Source: Pelomonas sp. V22 (GTDB lineage Bacteria > Pseudomonadota > Gammaproteobacteria > Burkholderiales > Burkholderiaceae_C). From it: a DNA stretch of 64,000 nt. Under the pieces are notes generated by a model that made no database searches, was not told where the DNA came from, and worked only from the letters and a program-made list of their open reading frames with translations. Below, one piece after another: positions 62,000 through 64,000 of this stretch (positions within the stretch are counted from its first letter, which is position 1; every line of letters begins with the position of its first letter). The DNA lies in NCBI RefSeq assembly GCF_030014915.1, contig NZ_JAGIXS010000003.1:1-64000 (forward strand), written 5' to 3'. Position numbers and translations under genes: made by a program.

Positions 62000-64000
62000 T
62001 CAGGCCATGCCTTGATGGCGCAGCAGCGCGTCGATGCTGGGCTCGCGGCCGCGGAAGGCCTTGAAGTTCTCCAGCGCCTCGCGCGAGCCGCCCATCTCGA
62101 GGATGCTCTGCAGGTAGCGCTTGCCGGTGGCCGGGTTGAACACGCCTTCATCTTCGAAGGCGCTCCAGGCATCGGCGCTCAGCACCTCGGCCCATTTGTA
62201 GCTGTAGTAGCCGGCCGAATAACCGCCCGCGAAGATGTGCGAGAAGCTGTGCTGGAAGCGATTGAACTCCGGCGGCACGATGACGCTGACTTCGGCGCGG
62301 ACTTCGTTGAGCAGCGATTGCACGGCAGCTTCCGAGCCGGGTTCCGCATGCAGGCGCATGTCGAACAGCGAGAACTCGATCTGGCGCAGCGTCTGCAGGC
62401 CGCTCTGGAAGTTCTTGGCCGCCGTCATCTTGTCGAACAGCGCGCGGGGCAGCGGCTCCCCGGTATCGACGTGGCTGGAGAGCTGCTGCAGCACCTCCCA
62501 TTCCCAGCAGAAGTTCTCCATGAACTGGCTGGGCAGCTCCACGGCATCCCACTCGACGCCGGAGATGCCGGAGACGCCCAGTTCATCGACTTGCGTCAGC
62601 AGGTGATGCAGGCCATGGCCGAACTCGTGGAAGAGGGTGGTGACGTCGTCGTGCGTCAGCAGCGCTGGCTTTCCGTCCACCGGTGATGAGAAGTTGCACA
62701 CGAGCTGAGCGACCGGCGTCTGCTGCGAGCCGTCGGGCCGGGCCCAGCGGCTGCGCACTTCGTCCATCCAGGCGCCAGGGCGCTTGCCGGTGCGCGCGTA
62801 CAGATCGAGGTAGAACTGGCCGACGAGCGCGCCGCCACCTTCGAGACGGAAGAACTTGACCGATTCGTGCCAGACCTCGGCCTCTGCTTCGACGATCTTG
62901 ACGTCGAACAGGCGCTCGATGATGTCGAACAGGCCGGCCAGCACCTTGGGCACGGTCAGGTACTGGCGCACTTCCTGGTCGCTGAAGGCATAGCGGGCCT
63001 CCTTCAGCTTCTCGGAGACATAGGCGTTGTCCCAGACCTGCGGGTCGGCGAGGCCCAGCTCCTTGGCGGCGAACTCGCGCAGTTCGGCCAGGTCCTTCTC
63101 GGCATAGGGCCGGGCGCGGCGCGCCAGGTCGCGCAGGAAGTCCAGCACCTGGGCGGGCGACTCGGCCATCTTGGGCACGAGCGAGACGGCGGCGAAGTTC
63201 GGGTAGCCGAGCAGCTGCGCCTCTTCCTGGCGCAGCATCAGCATTTCCTGCATCAAGGGGCCGTTGTCGAGCGCCGGATTGGCGCCGAGTTCGCTGGCGC
63301 GGGTCGAGTAGGCGCGGTAGATGCGCTCGCGCAGTGCGCGGTCGTCGGCGTACTGCATCACCGGCATGTAGCTGGGGAAGTGCAGCGTGATCTTGTGCCC
63401 TTGCTTGCCTTCAGCTTCGGCGGCCGCACGGGCTGCGCTGACCACGTCGGCCGGCACGCCCTTCAATTCGTCGGCCGTTGCGTAGTAGGCGTAGGCGTCG
63501 GTCGCGTCGAGCACATGCTCGGAGAATTTCTGGCCCAGTTCGGCGCTGCGCTCCTGGATGGCGGCGAAGCGCTCGCGATCTGCGCCCTGCAGCTCGGCAC
63601 CGGACAGCACGAAGTCGCGTATCCACAGCTTCAAGGCCTGCTGGCGCGGCGCGCTCAGGCTCGCGGCCTGGGCATTGATGGCCTTGTACTTGGCGTACAG
63701 CTTCTCGTCGGCGCCCAGCTCGGTGTAGAACTCGGTGACGGCCGGCAGCATGCCGTTGTAGGCCTCGCGCAGCTCTGGCGTGTTTGCGACGGCATTGAGG
63801 TGGCTGACCGCGCCCCAGGACGTTGACAGGCGCTCGGTGGCCACGCTCAAGACGCGGGCCAGCGTGTCGAAGTCGGCCGGTGTTTCTTCATCAGTGGCGA
63901 CGATCAGCGCGGCCTTGGCATCTTCCAGCAGCTTGGCAATGGCCGGCTGGATGTGTTCGGGCTTGATCTGCGCGAAATGGGGCAGGGCGTCGGTGGAAAG
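62000..64000 (-). CDS. prlC: M3-family oligopeptidase A-like peptidase, cut by the window edge
   Basis: The minus-strand frame is open to the right edge, so the first residues lie beyond base 64000. The earliest visible residues, ALPHFAQIKPEHIQPAI, are typical of the PrlC N-terminus. The 666 residues seen include the zinc motif FHEFGHGLHHLL and the following VSGISGVEWDAVELPSQFMEN. Such enzymes cleave short peptides in the cytosol and degrade signal peptides. Shorter starts at 63850 or later would cut off the conserved N-terminal segment. Confidence 0.95.
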   Translation of the reverse strand, partial: LSTDALPHFAQIKPEHIQPAIAKLLEDAKAALIVATDEETPADFDTLARVLSVATERLSTSWGAVSHLNAVANTPELREAYNGMLPAVTEFYTELGADEKLYAKYKAINAQAASLSAPRQQALKLWIRDFVLSGAELQGADRERFAAIQERSAELGQKFSEHVLDATDAYAYYATADELKGVPADVVSAARAAAEAEGKQGHKITLHFPSYMPVMQYADDRALRERIYRAYSTRASELGANPALDNGPLMQEMLMLRQEEAQLLGYPNFAAVSLVPKMAESPAQVLDFLRDLARRARPYAEKDLAELREFAAKELGLADPQVWDNAYVSEKLKEARYAFSDQEVRQYLTVPKVLAGLFDIIERLFDVKIVEAEAEVWHESVKFFRLEGGGALVGQFYLDLYARTGKRPGAWMDEVRSRWARPDGSQQTPVAQLVCNFSSPVDGKPALLTHDDVTTLFHEFGHGLHHLLTQVDELGVSGISGVEWDAVELPSQFMENFCWEWEVLQQLSSHVDTGEPLPRALFDKMTAAKNFQSGLQTLRQIEFSLFDMRLHAEPGSEAAVQSLLNEVRAEVSVIVPPEFNRFQHSFSHIFAGGYSAGYYSYKWAEVLSADAWSAFEDEGVFNPATGKRYLQSILEMGGSREALENFKAFRGREPSIDALLRHQGMA

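Noticed and set aside
1-64000. CRISPR arrays, insertion sequences and rRNA genes
   Set aside because: No regularly spaced repeats, transposase-like proteins or rRNA sequence were seen on reading the window.

Overview
The window is a 64-kb segment of high-GC proteobacterial chromosome. The tRNA-Asn sequence, a ferredoxin-linked cys operon with a DUF934 gene, a phasin gene and PEP-CTERM, pga and CHASE2/FecR/CHAT loci together suggest a betaproteobacterium of the Burkholderiales (Roseateles/Rubrivivax-like). This is an inference from gene content, not a taxonomic search.

Positions 1-5300 are an accessory block, visibly richer in A+T than the rest for the first 3 kb. It abuts the 3' side of two identical tRNA-Asn genes, a classic integration position. 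It holds a HEPN-like protein beside a DUF262 (GmrSD N-terminal type) protein, a small PD-(D/E)xK-like protein overlapping a two-helix membrane protein, a larger protein with a C-terminal HEPN-type RX4H motif, and a divergent trypsin-like protease. This looks like a defence island. No integrase, transposase or duplicated tRNA end lies inside the window.

Positions 5700-20700 are core metabolism. A TonB-dependent receptor follows a clear TPP riboswitch, so it is probably a thiamine(-precursor) receptor. A long minus-strand run tauE-like, cysI, DUF934, cysH, cysD, cysN, cobA, fdxA, fpr makes a coherent assimilatory sulfate-reduction unit: CysDN makes APS, CysH reduces it, CysI reduces sulfite, CobA feeds siroheme, and ferredoxin plus its reductase probably supply electrons. 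YbiB, a tiny basic protein, a double DUF4399 protein, a cupin, a patatin-like lipoprotein and a LON-substrate-domain protein follow.

Positions 20700-34300 hold a large Oar-like TonB receptor, a phasin with repeated TGC motifs upstream, and a compact six-gene plus-strand operon: HDAC-like deacetylase, hotdog thioesterase, nitroreductase, Na+/H+ antiporter-like protein, 2-hydroxyacid dehydrogenase and 7TMR-DISM diguanylate cyclase. Next come a LytS/LytTR two-component pair and a small secreted protein.

Positions 34300-46100 carry an unusual polysaccharide operon on the minus strand: PEP-CTERM protein, pgaA, pgaC, pgaD, with no pgaB deacetylase. RmuC, an MFS transporter and an M16 peptidase follow on the plus strand.

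Positions 46100-64000 carry two tandem paralogous metzincin-type lipoproteins, a Spy-like protein, a membrane sulfatase-fold transferase, a universal stress protein, an amidohydrolase, a plus-strand CHAT protease / FecR / CHASE2-PAS-GGDEF-EAL cluster, a GFA-family protein, and an M3 oligopeptidase running off the right edge.
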